Below, one piece after another: positions 24,097-32,650 of a stretch of 64,000 nucleotides of DNA (position 1 is its first letter; each line of letters begins with the position of its first letter). The notes beneath the pieces were generated by a model that had not been told where the DNA came from, did not search any database, and worked only from the letters and a program-made list of their open reading frames with translations. The position numbers and the translations under genes were made by a program. Source of the DNA: Natrinema gelatinilyticum (GTDB lineage: Archaea; Halobacteriota; Halobacteria; Halobacteriales; Natrialbaceae); contig NZ_CP100756.1 in assembly GCF_024266705.1 (NCBI RefSeq), positions 3,038,001 to 3,102,000 on the forward strand, given 5' to 3'.

Positions 24097-24433
24097 ATCT
24101 CTACTGCAGGGGCGCCAGCACTGTAGGACTTGTTCTCACAATCTTCTGATTGTAGATCACATTGATAGCTACACGCCCGATACTGATCGATGAGTAGGTA
24201 TCGAAATAAGAGGCACGCGCGACTCACTTGTATCCACTCGCCGATAGGGAGAGGACAACGATGAGGGAATTCGTTTCCGTACGGAAAACAATGTTGATCA
24301 CTTGACGCCTACTCGGGCAGAATCAAATCGGTCAGGAGGGGTATGTATCGAGTACTGAAAACCAGTTCTCCAGCCACTCGACAGCGACTCGCATGTACTT
24401 CACAGCCGTCGTGTTACGCTGCGACTCGTCCGC
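24097..24433. other. No gene; contains a perfect palindrome
   Basis: Translations in all frames are implausible. The notable feature is the 14-bp palindrome at 24274-24287 (separate entry), which lies 178 bases upstream of the HTH_10 gene start. Confidence 0.4.
24274..24287. promoter_or_regulatory. Perfect 14-bp palindrome TTTCCGTACGGAAA
   Basis: TTTCCGTACGGAAA is identical on both strands, as expected for a dimeric repressor site such as Lrp- or ArsR-type proteins, both of which are encoded nearby. It is too far from the 24096 start to be a core promoter element. Confidence 0.4.
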
Positions 24434-24697
24434 TCACGCGTCGTCGCTGTCGTCGACGTCAAGACGTCCGTCGCCGGACACCGTTATCCTGTACCCGTAA
24501 TACGGGAATACGAGGTGGCCTTGACCAGCGGTGAATATCGAGTCGAGCGCCTCTGGGTCGATGGCGTCGTAGAGCGGAGGAAGGTCGGTCGGAGCGACGC
24601 CTTCGCGTTCTGCAACGGTTTGGATAACGCGTGTGCTGAGCGTGTGCTGAGCCATTCCGCTACCGTGTATGACTTCTCGCTCGTCATCTGTTCCCAT
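24434..24697 (-). CDS. HalOD1 domain protein
   Basis: 87 residues. LSTRVIQTVAEREGVAPTDL, then PPLYDAIDPEALDSIF and GHLVFPYYGYRITVSGDGRL form the complete haloarchaeal output domain 1. The domain is proposed to act downstream of two-component signalling; its ligand is unknown. It is a stand-alone copy in a regulator cluster. Confidence 0.85.
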   Translation of the reverse strand: MGTDDEREVIHGSGMAQHTLSTRVIQTVAEREGVAPTDLPPLYDAIDPEALDSIFTAGQGHLVFPYYGYRITVSGDGRLDVDDSDDA

Positions 24698-24746
24698 CCC
24701 TACTGCTCGTTTCCAGAACGAGTGTCTTAGTGGTTGCGCCTCTCAC

Positions 24747-25091
24747 TCACGGCCACTCGCCCGTGACTTCAGTCGCCTGGCTGTCAAGCATCTCCACGAG
24801 TGGGCGAATGTGGTCGAACGCAGGCCCCTTCTCGACCTCGTGTGTGTTCTTGTTCCAGCGGATGAACCCATACGCTTCTAATTTCGGGAGGTGGCTGTGG
24901 TGCATGGCAGTCTGAAGGTGGTCACGGTCCTCTCTCGTGTGGCTCTCCTCCAGTACTCCGTCCGCGTGGACACAATCGCATTGGGGATTGTGATCGAGGA
25001 GTGCAACGAGTACCCGCCGTCGGTGATGGCTCGCCAGTGCGTCGAACGCGTCGTCCAGCATCGGCGCGCACCTCCGTCTCACATCAGTCAT
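24747..25091 (-). CDS. DUF7344 winged-helix regulator
   Basis: 114 residues from MTDVRRRCAPMLDDAFDALA. The fold is the same as at 22922-23284: ASHHRRRVLVALLDHNPQ, a recognition helix region, and HLPKLEAYGFIRWNKNTHEV. It has a Cys pair (CDCVHADG) in the middle that could bind metal or react to redox; this is inference. Upstream codons to 25157 are not conserved in type, so 25091 is the chosen start. Confidence 0.75.
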   Translation of the reverse strand: MTDVRRRCAPMLDDAFDALASHHRRRVLVALLDHNPQCDCVHADGVLEESHTREDRDHLQTAMHHSHLPKLEAYGFIRWNKNTHEVEKGPAFDHIRPLVEMLDSQATEVTGEWP

Positions 25092-25215
25092 GGTATACAT
25101 TTGCACACCGGGTATTTCAGTAAAAGTGTTGCGCATAACACAACCTATAGGTTGCAAATTCCGCAGTTTAATTGGGATTTCACACGGAATATCACACCCG
25201 AGATCTGTCGAACTA

Positions 25216-25740
25216 CTATTCGGATGGGGTCATCTCGAAGTGGCCCCAGGGTTGAGCGTAGTGGTTAGTGATGATTTCCGAACTGTGGATCGTGATGCCG
25301 TACTCGTTCAACGCCGCGGTCATGCGCGTGAGATCGGTGGTGGTCGTGGCGACGGCCTGAACGTGGAGGTTGCGCTCGCCGGTGACCATCTCGGTCACGT
25401 CGATGACGCCGTCCACTGCCAGTACCTCCCGTGCGACCGTCGCACGGGAGTCGGGATCGACCGTACAAACAAACAGGAGTTTGAGCGGAAAGCCAGCGCG
25501 TTCGTAGTCGATCTGGGGGGCGTAGCCATCTATCACGTTCGCGTCTTCCAACTTGTCGATTCGGTTGCGAACGGTGCTTGCGGAAACTGCCACCTCGTCT
25601 GCGATTTCCTGGATCGTGACGTTGCGCGCGTCCTGCTGAAGCGCGTACAGTACTCCCCGATCTACCTCGTCTACCGTGACCGTCGCATCAGTCTTCGCGT
25701 CATCGTCTGTCTGTCTCTCAGGTGTGGAATCGTCGTCCAT
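25216..25740 (-). CDS. Lrp/AsnC family transcription regulator
   Basis: 174 residues from MDDDSTPERQTDDDAKTDAT. An acidic N-terminal tail precedes the winged HTH (about 22-75; DEVDRGVLYALQQDARNVTI, then EVAVSASTVRNRIDKLEDAN). The RAM/AsnC effector domain (~80-170) includes VCTVDPDSRATVAREVLAVD and VTGERNLHVQAVA. The protein likely forms an octamer or dimers on DNA with an amino acid as effector. A longer start at 25884 is open but would run into the divergent kinase promoter, so 25740 is preferred. Confidence 0.85.
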   Translation of the reverse strand: MDDDSTPERQTDDDAKTDATVTVDEVDRGVLYALQQDARNVTIQEIADEVAVSASTVRNRIDKLEDANVIDGYAPQIDYERAGFPLKLLFVCTVDPDSRATVAREVLAVDGVIDVTEMVTGERNLHVQAVATTTTDLTRMTAALNEYGITIHSSEIITNHYAQPWGHFEMTPSE

Positions 25741-25943
25741 AGTGTGATTTCCGATGCCACGGGGAAGAATATCTATCCTCGTGAGGACACCCCATTGCTG
25801 GCCCGGAAAATATATCCGGTATTCACAGATCGGACCTGAGCCGAACGCGGGCTGGCCGGTCGGCGTTTGAGCGGTTCTCGCCACGCCACCGTGATGGCCC
25901 TCTCCCTCCCTCCGCCGCCGGAGGACTTATACTCGGAACGTAG

Positions 25944-28877
25944 ATGATCACAACTATGACCATCAGTTCGTTGACCGAAACGCTCCGGGAGACACTCTCC
26001 GTTTTCGATGAGTCCGGGGCTCCATTGACAACAACCGAGGTTGCTGACCGGTTCGACCTCGGTCGTCGGAGCATCTACGAACGCCTCGAGCGCCTCGTCG
26101 ACCACGGCGAGCTGGAGACCAAGATGGTCGGCGTGAGTGGACGCGTCTGGTGGCGGCCACCATCGCCGACGGCCACTCAGCCACGCCGCAAGGATGACCG
26201 CCACCTTGTGGAATCTGAGCGCCACTACCGCACGCTCGTCGAGAACTTTCCAAACGGGATCGTGACGTTGTTCGATCACGACCTCACGTACACATTGGCT
26301 GCTGGACAGGAATTCGCCACCCTCCCAGTCGAACCCAGCGATCTTGAGGGGAGCCACTTCCGCGAGGTTTGGCCCGCCGAAGCCGCTGATGCACTCCAGC
26401 CTGCACTACAGGCCGCACTGAACGGCGAGTACTATTCGGTCGAACTGGCGTATGTTGGCCGCGAGTGGATTGTCCACGCGGTCCCGGTCACCAACGAGCA
26501 TGGAACTGTCCTCGCTGGAATGACGGTGGCCCAGGACATCACCGAACAGAAGAAGCGTGAACGCAATCTTGAGCGGTATAAAGGATACATCGACGATGTC
26601 CTCGATACCGTTGGAGACATTTTCTATCTCATTGACGAAGACGGGGCGCTTCAACGGTGGAACCAGAGTTTAGCCGACGTGACGGGCTATACGAACGAAG
26701 AGTTAGCCTCGATGAGTCCAGTCGACCTCTCCGGGAGCGACGAGCAGGAAACGGTCGTGACCGCGATCGCTGAATGCTTCGAGACGGGTTCGGTCACCGT
26801 CGAACTCACTGTCCAGACGAAGGACGGTGAGACCATCCCATTCGAATTCGATGCATCCACACTCGAAGATCCGTGGGGGAACACGGTGTTTGCCGGGATC
26901 GGGCGGGATGTCACTGACCGGGTCGAACGCGAGCGACGGCTCGAGCGCTACGAGGCGATCGTTGAGGAGGTCAACGACGGTGTCTACGTCGTCGATGAGG
27001 ACGGAACGTTCACCATGGTCAACGAAACGTACGCGGAGCTGCTCGGTTGCGAGCCGGACGAACTCATCGGCGCCGATACGACCGAGATCGTCGACGAAGC
27101 CGTGATTGAACGGGTCCGCGAACTGGAGATAGCCACGACCGAGGGCGAGACCGACTGGCCGACGCTCGCGGCGGAAGTCACGACGGCCGACGGCGAGCGG
27201 ATCCCCGCCGAGGCGACCTTCTCGATGCTGCCAGCCGACGATAGCGGCTGGCACCGTGTCGGCATCGTCCGAGACATCAGCGAGCGGAAAGCCTACGAAC
27301 GACAGCTCGAAGAGTCTGAGCGCCGCTACCGGACGCTGGCTGAGCACTTCCCGAACGGCGCAGTCGGATTATTCGACGAAGATTTCTGCTATACCGCTGC
27401 CGGTGGAGAGTTGATGGACGAGATGGGCATCGATCCAGAAGAGCGGGTTGGATGCAGCGTCTACGATCTCTATCCCGACGAGATCATTGCGGAGATCGAA
27501 CCGTACTTCCGCACCGTCTTCGATGGCGAAGCGAACGAGTTTGCGGTGGAGTACCACGGTCGCCAGCTGAGAGCGCATACGCTTCCTGTACGCACCGTCA
27601 ACGACGAAATCTACGCCGGAATGGTCATGGTTCAGGATATTTCCGAGCGCAAAGCACGTGAACGGGAGCTCGACAAACGGGCTCGGCAACAACGAGCTGT
27701 CGCCGATCTCGGCCAACTCGCCCTCGAGACAGACGACCTCGACGAACTCATGGACGAAGCGAGCCGTCGAGTCGCATCCGTTCTCGACAACGAGTACTGC
27801 AACGTCCTCGATCTCGATGACGAGAACGAGGAATTCCTCCTTCGCCACGGTGTCGGGTGGAAGGACGGGATCGTCGGTGAGGCGACAGTCTCTGCCGCCG
27901 AAGGTGACTCTCAGGCCGTATATACTTTGGCGAACGATCATCCAATCGTGGTCGAGGATCTCGAGACGGAGACGCGATTTGGCGGTCCTGAACTCTTAAC
28001 AAGCCATGATGTTCGCAGCGGTATCAGTACGATCATCGGTCCATCCAGTGAGCCGTGGGGCATACTCGGCACGCACGACACTGAGAGAAAACCGTTCACT
28101 GACGAGGACGTGAACTTCGTCCAGAGTGTCGCTAACGTCCTCGCCGACGCAATCAAGCATCAGCAGTACCAGACGGACCTGGAAACGCTGGTCGCCGATC
28201 TCGAAGACTCAAACGACCGCCTCGAACAGTTCGCCTACGCCGCGTCGCACGACCTGCAAGAGCCGCTACGGATGGTGATTAGCTACCTCCAGTTGCTCGA
28301 GAAACGGTATGGCGATGCATTCGACGAGGACGGCGAGGAGTTCCTCGGGTTCGCCGTCGACGGGGCCGAGCGGATGCGAGCGATGATCGACGGCCTCCTT
28401 GAGTACTCCCGCGTCGAGACACAGGGTGATCCGTTCGAACCGACGGAGCTGAATGCCCTTCTCGACGACGTACTCGTGGATCTTCAGCTCCAAATCGAGG
28501 AGAGTAACGCCGAGATCACCGCCGAAGACCTCCCGCGCGTCGAGGGCGACGCAAACCAGCTCCGGCGAGTGTTCCAAAATCTTCTCTCGAACGCGCTCAC
28601 CTACAGCGGGGACGAGCCGCCGCGGGTTCATTTCGGTGCCGACCGACGCGATGGGGAATGGGTGATCTCCGTGACGGACGAGGGAATCGGGATCGACCCG
28701 GCGGATCACGATCGGGTATTCAGCGTGTTCGATCGACTCCATAGCCGCAAGAAGTACGAGGGGGCGGGCATCGGCCTCGCGTTGTGCGAACGCATCGTTG
28801 AGCGCCATCGCGGCGAGATCTGGGTCGACTCCGAGCCCGACGAGGGCGCGACGTTCTCGTTTACGCTCCCCACGTGA
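25944..28877 (+). CDS. Hybrid HTH-PAS-GAF sensor histidine kinase
   Basis: 977 residues. The unusual start is a winged helix at ~10-72 (LTTTEVADRFDLGRRSIYER, then LVDHGELETKMVGVSGRVWW). Four PAS-type domains follow at roughly 90-205, 210-335, 335-455 and 460-575, then a GAF domain (~590-745). The HisKA helix has the phosphoacceptor His769 in AASHDLQEP, and the C-terminal HATPase has N, G1 (DEGIGID) and G2 (GAGIGLALC) boxes. No membrane segment is seen, so it senses a cytosolic signal or light/redox ligands. The HTH suggests direct DNA contact. An internal ATG at 25956 is an alternative start. Confidence 0.88.
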   Translation: MITTMTISSLTETLRETLSVFDESGAPLTTTEVADRFDLGRRSIYERLERLVDHGELETKMVGVSGRVWWRPPSPTATQPRRKDDRHLVESERHYRTLVENFPNGIVTLFDHDLTYTLAAGQEFATLPVEPSDLEGSHFREVWPAEAADALQPALQAALNGEYYSVELAYVGREWIVHAVPVTNEHGTVLAGMTVAQDITEQKKRERNLERYKGYIDDVLDTVGDIFYLIDEDGALQRWNQSLADVTGYTNEELASMSPVDLSGSDEQETVVTAIAECFETGSVTVELTVQTKDGETIPFEFDASTLEDPWGNTVFAGIGRDVTDRVERERRLERYEAIVEEVNDGVYVVDEDGTFTMVNETYAELLGCEPDELIGADTTEIVDEAVIERVRELEIATTEGETDWPTLAAEVTTADGERIPAEATFSMLPADDSGWHRVGIVRDISERKAYERQLEESERRYRTLAEHFPNGAVGLFDEDFCYTAAGGELMDEMGIDPEERVGCSVYDLYPDEIIAEIEPYFRTVFDGEANEFAVEYHGRQLRAHTLPVRTVNDEIYAGMVMVQDISERKARERELDKRARQQRAVADLGQLALETDDLDELMDEASRRVASVLDNEYCNVLDLDDENEEFLLRHGVGWKDGIVGEATVSAAEGDSQAVYTLANDHPIVVEDLETETRFGGPELLTSHDVRSGISTIIGPSSEPWGILGTHDTERKPFTDEDVNFVQSVANVLADAIKHQQYQTDLETLVADLEDSNDRLEQFAYAASHDLQEPLRMVISYLQLLEKRYGDAFDEDGEEFLGFAVDGAERMRAMIDGLLEYSRVETQGDPFEPTELNALLDDVLVDLQLQIEESNAEITAEDLPRVEGDANQLRRVFQNLLSNALTYSGDEPPRVHFGADRRDGEWVISVTDEGIGIDPADHDRVFSVFDRLHSRKKYEGAGIGLALCERIVERHRGEIWVDSEPDEGATFSFTLPT

Positions 28878-29025
28878 CCCAGTTGGGGTACGCTTTGGCA
28901 TGGGTCTCACTCGTGCGAACCGTGCAGACGGGGATTCGGCCGGCCAGGCACTTCCACTGGGTGTGTCTGGGCAACTTGGTACACCGCGTCAGTAGCCCCG
29001 CAGCGCAGACATCAGCCGAGCAGCC
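28878..29025. other. Intergenic region after the kinase
   Basis: No gene. It leads into the third tRNA-derived att-like site. Confidence 0.3.
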
Positions 29026-29144
29026 CGGACCTGGGAAGCTGTCGTGGTGAGCAGTTCCGAAGGAACTGCGAGCGATGGTGATCGATCACGGGTGGCGAAG
29101 CGAACATAACAAATAATTTATGATTCAAATCCTGCAGCGCCCAT
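29026..29144 (+). other. Third tRNA-Arg 3' half, split at the same T-arm position
   Basis: 29026-29047 gives CGGACC, then four extra bases, then AAGCTGTCGTGG (tRNA anticodon-arm 3' strand to T-arm). 29124-29144 gives the remaining 21 bases of the tRNA (ttcaaatcctgcagcgccca+t). The 76 bases between contain the hairpin GCAGTTCC-GAA-GGAACTGC (29051-29069) and the palindrome GTGATCGATCAC (29078-29089). The break matches the one in attR at 21692-21804. The copy is not a functional tRNA. It probably marks the end of an older integration. Confidence 0.6.
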
Positions 29145-29488
29145 AGATTTTCTAGGAGTTCTTTTTCCGTCTGAACGCGAGGTGATTCGAAGAACCCGCT
29201 CCGGTAGGCCAACTGAAGGACCTCCCGCTGGCGGGGTGTCAGACGACCCCCGAATTCCTGTCGTAGCGTGAGTTCTGACGTGAGGGGCCGAGCGCGCGTT
29301 TGCCGGGCGAGCAGTTCGAGTTCGGGAACGAATTGTTGAATCCGCTCGACGAACGTACGGACCTCAGCCGTCTCGGGGACGTCGTCGAGGGAATCGGCGC
29401 ACTCGAATACGGCTCTCGTAGTGACGAACGACGGGAAGGTAGGGCTGGCGAGTGTTTTTACATCTCGCCCGGGACGGTCCACTGCCAC
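29145..29488 (-). pseudogene. Bat/HTH_10 regulator truncated at the tRNA fragment
   Basis: The frame reads FVERIQQFVPELELLARQTR, then GGRLTPRQREVLQLAYRSGF, FESPRVQTEKELLE. This is the region before and the first half of an HTH_10 domain. The expected helix-turn-helix never comes; the frame runs directly into the tRNA-derived sequence (NLWALQD) and ends at 29012 in non-conserved codons. The N-terminal sensor part is also short. The gene was cut by the recombination that left the tRNA fragment. Confidence 0.6.
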
Positions 29489-29692
29489 GTGAACGCAACC
29501 GACGAGGAGATTGTCGTCCTCGGTGCTTCGTCGGCACCGGATAAGTCGTCATAGACGTTGACGACCCTGCTGCTACTTCTAATCGACGTTGCCTCCGTAC
29601 CGACGATACTGTGTCACATCGGTTGAAGAGGCTCAGTGTGGCTGATATTCCCGTCCGAGAGTAACTATGCGAGCGATAGTTACGGGTCCGAG
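29489..29692. other. Intergenic/relic region
   Basis: No supported gene. It lies between the truncated Bat-type gene and the truncated kinase on the same strand; both probably belonged to one longer regulatory region. Confidence 0.3.
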
Positions 29693-29974
29693 TTACGTGG
29701 GGAGCGTGAACGAAAACGTCGTGCTTTCTCCTGGTTCGGAATCAACCCGGATATCACCGTCATGGCGCTCGACGATGTACTCACAGAGTGCCAGGCCGAC
29801 ACCCATTCCGTCGTACTCCTCACGACTGTGAAGCCGGTCGAAGATCGTGAACACCCGCTCTTGGTAGTCAGGGTCGATGCCGATCCCTTCGTCTTCGACC
29901 GAGATCACCCACCATCCCGGACGGTCGCTCGGGTTGCGTCGGACGAATCGCGATGCTGGTCGTTCGCGGAACAC
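29693..29974 (-). pseudogene. Histidine kinase C-terminal (HATPase) fragment
   Basis: WWVISVEDEGIGIDPDYQER, then VFTIFDRLHSREEYDGMGVG, LALCEYIVERHDGDI and FSFTLPT are the G1 and G2 parts of a HATPase domain. They are nearly the same as the end of the kinase at 25944-28877. A piece resembling the preceding YRG...PRV strand (YGEIRDARV) appears in another frame just upstream, so the gene is frameshifted and its sensor part is gone. It is a relic of a paralogous kinase. Confidence 0.65.
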
Positions 29975-30389
29975 GAGCGTCCCGTATCTCCCCGTACGAA
30001 GAGATGGCGCGACCTATTTCCGACGCGCGATCGGTGCGCTCGAAATCTGTCGGTGATTTGCCTGCGACGGGCGACGAACGACAGAATCAGTTCGCCGTAC
30101 CGCTTGGGGTCATCGAGCCACGGGAGATGCCCGACACGTTTCTTGCGGAACTCACTATCGGATTACAGATCGTGTGCCGTGAATACCGACTCTCCGGCGT
30201 TTCGTTCGGTTTCCGAGCATTCTACCGCCGACGGACAACAGCCACTGACCGAACTGACGCCATCGGATAGTGGAAAAACACTGTGAATACCATCATGAAT
30301 TGAATATAGTGGAATAATAATCGAAAAATGAATTGTATGTTCAGGTTTGACGGACAAGTTCTTTGCAAGTGACTGCCAAACAATATCGT
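29975..30389. other. No intact gene; kinase debris and AT-rich promoter
   Basis: About 30000-30140 may contain further frameshifted kinase remains. From 30275 to 30360 the sequence is very AT-rich (aattgaatatagtggaataa) and probably carries the promoter of the small gene at 30390. Confidence 0.35.
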
Positions 30390-30584
30390 ATGGACGATGT
30401 GGTAATCGATCTAGATGGGAGGGCGGAAGTAGATCTGCAGACAGTGGACGTTGGAGTCGCGGGCGACACGGTCGCGTTTGGGATCGAGGGAGTAATTCGG
30501 GACGTCGACAACGACGTTCTGGTCGGCCTCAGCGGTAAGTCTCTCACCCCGACGGAGATTCATTTTTCTGTAGCGACCGACTGA
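30390..30584 (+). CDS. Small acidic hypothetical protein
   Basis: 64 residues from MDDVVIDLDGRAEVDLQTVD. Alternating hydrophobic/acidic residues (VIDLDGRAEVDLQTVDVGVA, then GVIRDVDNDVLVGLSG) suggest a small beta-rich fold. Composition is typical haloarchaeal coding sequence. A TTG at 30363 would add nine residues. No family recognised. Confidence 0.45.
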   Translation: MDDVVIDLDGRAEVDLQTVDVGVAGDTVAFGIEGVIRDVDNDVLVGLSGKSLTPTEIHFSVATD

Positions 30585-30826
30585 GTCGGTTCGATGGGGT
30601 TCGGTAATCTTTCCGAGACCACCCGTCGGGACGATGGAGAGAGATGGTTCCATCGGCCTTGATGCGAACGACGTAATCGTCGTATCGAAAGATACTGGTC
30701 AACAACCGGAACGAAAGTCGCTCCCTCCGAGTCACAGGGGGCGTACGCGGAACAAGTCTGCGACGATTCGGTCCGAGTTCTCGAACCCGCCACGATCCAC
30801 CGAGAACGGTCGGGCGTGGATTCCGG
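30585..30826. other. No supported gene; possible nuclease-domain relic
   Basis: On the minus strand around 30600-30700 one frame reads YDDYVVRIKADGTISLHRPD, which vaguely recalls the start of NucS/DUF91-type nucleases. It stops quickly and has no conserved continuation, so it is not called as a gene. Confidence 0.2.
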
Positions 30827-31171
30827 CTATCGACACGAGGAGAGCGACTCGTCGTCGCTGTCGCCCCCGAGCCACGACTGGACCAGATCGACCAGGGCAG
30901 TAGCGACGGCCTCTGCGATGCGATCGGGTGACTCGGAGAGGTCCCAGACGTACTTGCCGCGCCGTGTGACGGTCACCCACTCGAGATAGCCGTAGCGGTC
31001 TAACTCGAGCAGCACCGACTCGAGAGTGGTCTCGTCGAGGCGCCAGCCGAGTGCGTTCTCGATCGTCGCGTTCAACTGGGTCGTCGTCGCGAGGATCGAG
31101 TCCTCGCGGTCGTGTTCGGGAAACGGACGCGTAGCGTGTGGGGTTAGCGGTGATGGTGGCCGATCGGTCAT
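30827..31171 (-). CDS. Winged-helix-like hypothetical protein
   Basis: 114 residues. The core TTTQLNATIENALGWRLDET, then TLESVLLELDRYGYLEWVTV, then TRRGKYVWDLS has the helix-helix-wing pattern of a small winged-helix domain. The C-terminal helix (IAEAVATALVDLVQSWLG) could dimerise. The role is unknown; DNA binding is inferred from the fold only. Confidence 0.6.
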   Translation of the reverse strand: MTDRPPSPLTPHATRPFPEHDREDSILATTTQLNATIENALGWRLDETTLESVLLELDRYGYLEWVTVTRRGKYVWDLSESPDRIAEAVATALVDLVQSWLGGDSDDESLSSCR

Positions 31172-31265
31172 GGTCGGCCACCGATTGCGACGGGTACCCC
31201 TTTAGTCTGACTGACGGCCGCGCCATCAGACCGCCGACCACGCTCTCGGATTCTCGACCGCGCTC

Positions 31266-31919
31266 TTACTTGCTGGGAGGTTCGTTGAGGATGATAACGG
31301 CTTCACCGTCGATGACCGTGTCACCGTCTTCGCCGACGACCAGCGTGTGCAGTCGATACCGATCGCCGCCGAGGCTCTCGACGATTTCACACGAGGCGGA
31401 GACTGTCTCGCCGATCTCGACCGGTCCGGTGAACTCGAGATCCTGCGAAAGGTAGATAGTCGTACCGGGAAACCGGGCCAGCGCGGCACTAATGGTCCCG
31501 GCGACGAGCGTTCCGTGGGCAATTCGGCCGCCGAACCGGGTGTCTTCGGCGAATCCAGGTTCGAGGTGAAGCCGGTTAGTATCGCCGGATATCTGTGAGA
31601 AAGCGGTGACGTCGGCGTCCGCGACTGGCTTGCTAAATCGGACGTAGTCACCGACACCGAGTTCGTCGTACTCGTTTGTCGAGCGTTCCATGAGCCAGGC
31701 TTCGTTGCCGAAGGCGACCCCGTCGACCGATTCAGTCGCTGTCGTCGACGCTGACTCGGACTGAGACGCATCTCTGGACGATGGGCTAACTCCCATCGCT
31801 GCGAGGAAGGCGTTGTTGGCCTCGACGTAGCTATTCAACACGTGTTTCGAAATATTCGTCCAGTTCGTTGTTGGTGGGGCGGAGTCGGTACGATCGGAAT
31901 CGGGGCAGTGACTACACAT
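31266..31919 (-). CDS. MaoC-type (R)-specific enoyl-CoA hydratase
   Basis: 217 residues. The N-terminal ~70 residues (NISKHVLNSYVEANNAFLAA) precede a hot-dog fold MaoC domain. The hydratase motif ISGDTNRLHLEPGFAEDTRF, then GGRIAHGTLVAG, carries the catalytic Asp and His. The domain ends with TVIDGEAVIILNEP. The enzyme hydrates trans-2-enoyl-CoA to (R)-3-hydroxyacyl-CoA and in haloarchaea often feeds polyhydroxyalkanoate synthesis (PhaJ-like). The N-terminal segment resembles phasin/PHA-associated starts. No pha synthase gene is in this window. Confidence 0.85.
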   Translation of the reverse strand: MCSHCPDSDRTDSAPPTTNWTNISKHVLNSYVEANNAFLAAMGVSPSSRDASQSESASTTATESVDGVAFGNEAWLMERSTNEYDELGVGDYVRFSKPVADADVTAFSQISGDTNRLHLEPGFAEDTRFGGRIAHGTLVAGTISAALARFPGTTIYLSQDLEFTGPVEIGETVSASCEIVESLGGDRYRLHTLVVGEDGDTVIDGEAVIILNEPPSK

Positions 31920-32104
31920 AGTGCTGTGGCGAGCGATATCGTTCGGTGGGGACGATTCCGTATCGACTATGACGGCCAGCGCCTTTGTTGTATCCCCAAA
32001 TCATATGGGAAACTGACGCATTCAGCGGTCCCTCCGAGTCTCGACCGTGAGACGCGAACGCTCGTTCATCCGTGGTATGAGTCACGCTCGCGTCGGGATA
32101 AAAT
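31920..32104. other. Upstream region of the hydratase gene
   Basis: No gene seen; promoter region for the minus-strand hydratase and left flank of the IS605-like relic. Confidence 0.3.
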
Positions 32105-32612
32105 TGACATCCTCCTCCGCGTGAACGCGGTGGAATCCTGAGCGGTGGAGATTTCAGGTGTGCAGTTCCACCGACCCCCGACACGGTGGGAATCCGTGCG
32201 GGGGTCACGGACTGTGGCGGGTGGGACTGCTGGGAGTGCCAAGCCCCCGGTACTCCTATCCTCGACCGTGGTCGACCCTCGTGGTTGGTTGTGCCCGGCG
32301 AGGCTCGAGTGGGCTTCGACAGACTTGGAGTTACGTTCCGTGGTGCTTCCAGCAGTCGACTCCGCGTCACCCCTGTGAGGGGTGGGCGGTCATCGACTGG
32401 TTCCGATTAGTGTCTGATTGCCTGGGGCGGCCAGGCCGCCATCGTCGGACTGGCGGGAATCACTCTATTCCCTGCCGGATTCCTCCGCTCTCAGAGGGTT
32501 ACTTCCCACTTCAACGTATGGAAAAGAAATCTCGGACTGGTCATCGAAGCGTGAATTCCGTCCGAGTTGTCGGATTCATCCCGCGCCTAAACGCACGGGT
32601 ATTCTCCTCGCA
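32105..32612 (+). mobile_element. IS200/IS605-like (IS1341-type) relic without transposase
   Basis: The ~500 bases lack any credible gene. They are bounded by two end-like hairpins: CCGCG-TGAA-CGCGG (32117-32130, in cctcctccgcgtgaacgcgg) and ccgcgcctaaacgcacggg followed by tattctcctcgc (32578-32611). The latter is the form haloarchaeal TnpB-type right ends take, as recalled. The GC-rich interior has several potential stem-loops. It may be a miniature element or the remains of one whose tnpB was deleted. Confidence 0.4.
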
Positions 32613-32650
32613 TCTCTATAACACGGACGGAGGGGACCTCCCGAGTCGGC

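Noticed and set aside
21692..29144. Additional tRNA genes
   Set aside because: Both tRNA-like copies lack the 5' half and are split in the T-arm, so they cannot fold.
30544..30735. Minus-strand frame resembling the start of a NucS/DUF91 nuclease
   Set aside because: The similarity is short and weak, and the frame ends without conserved motifs.
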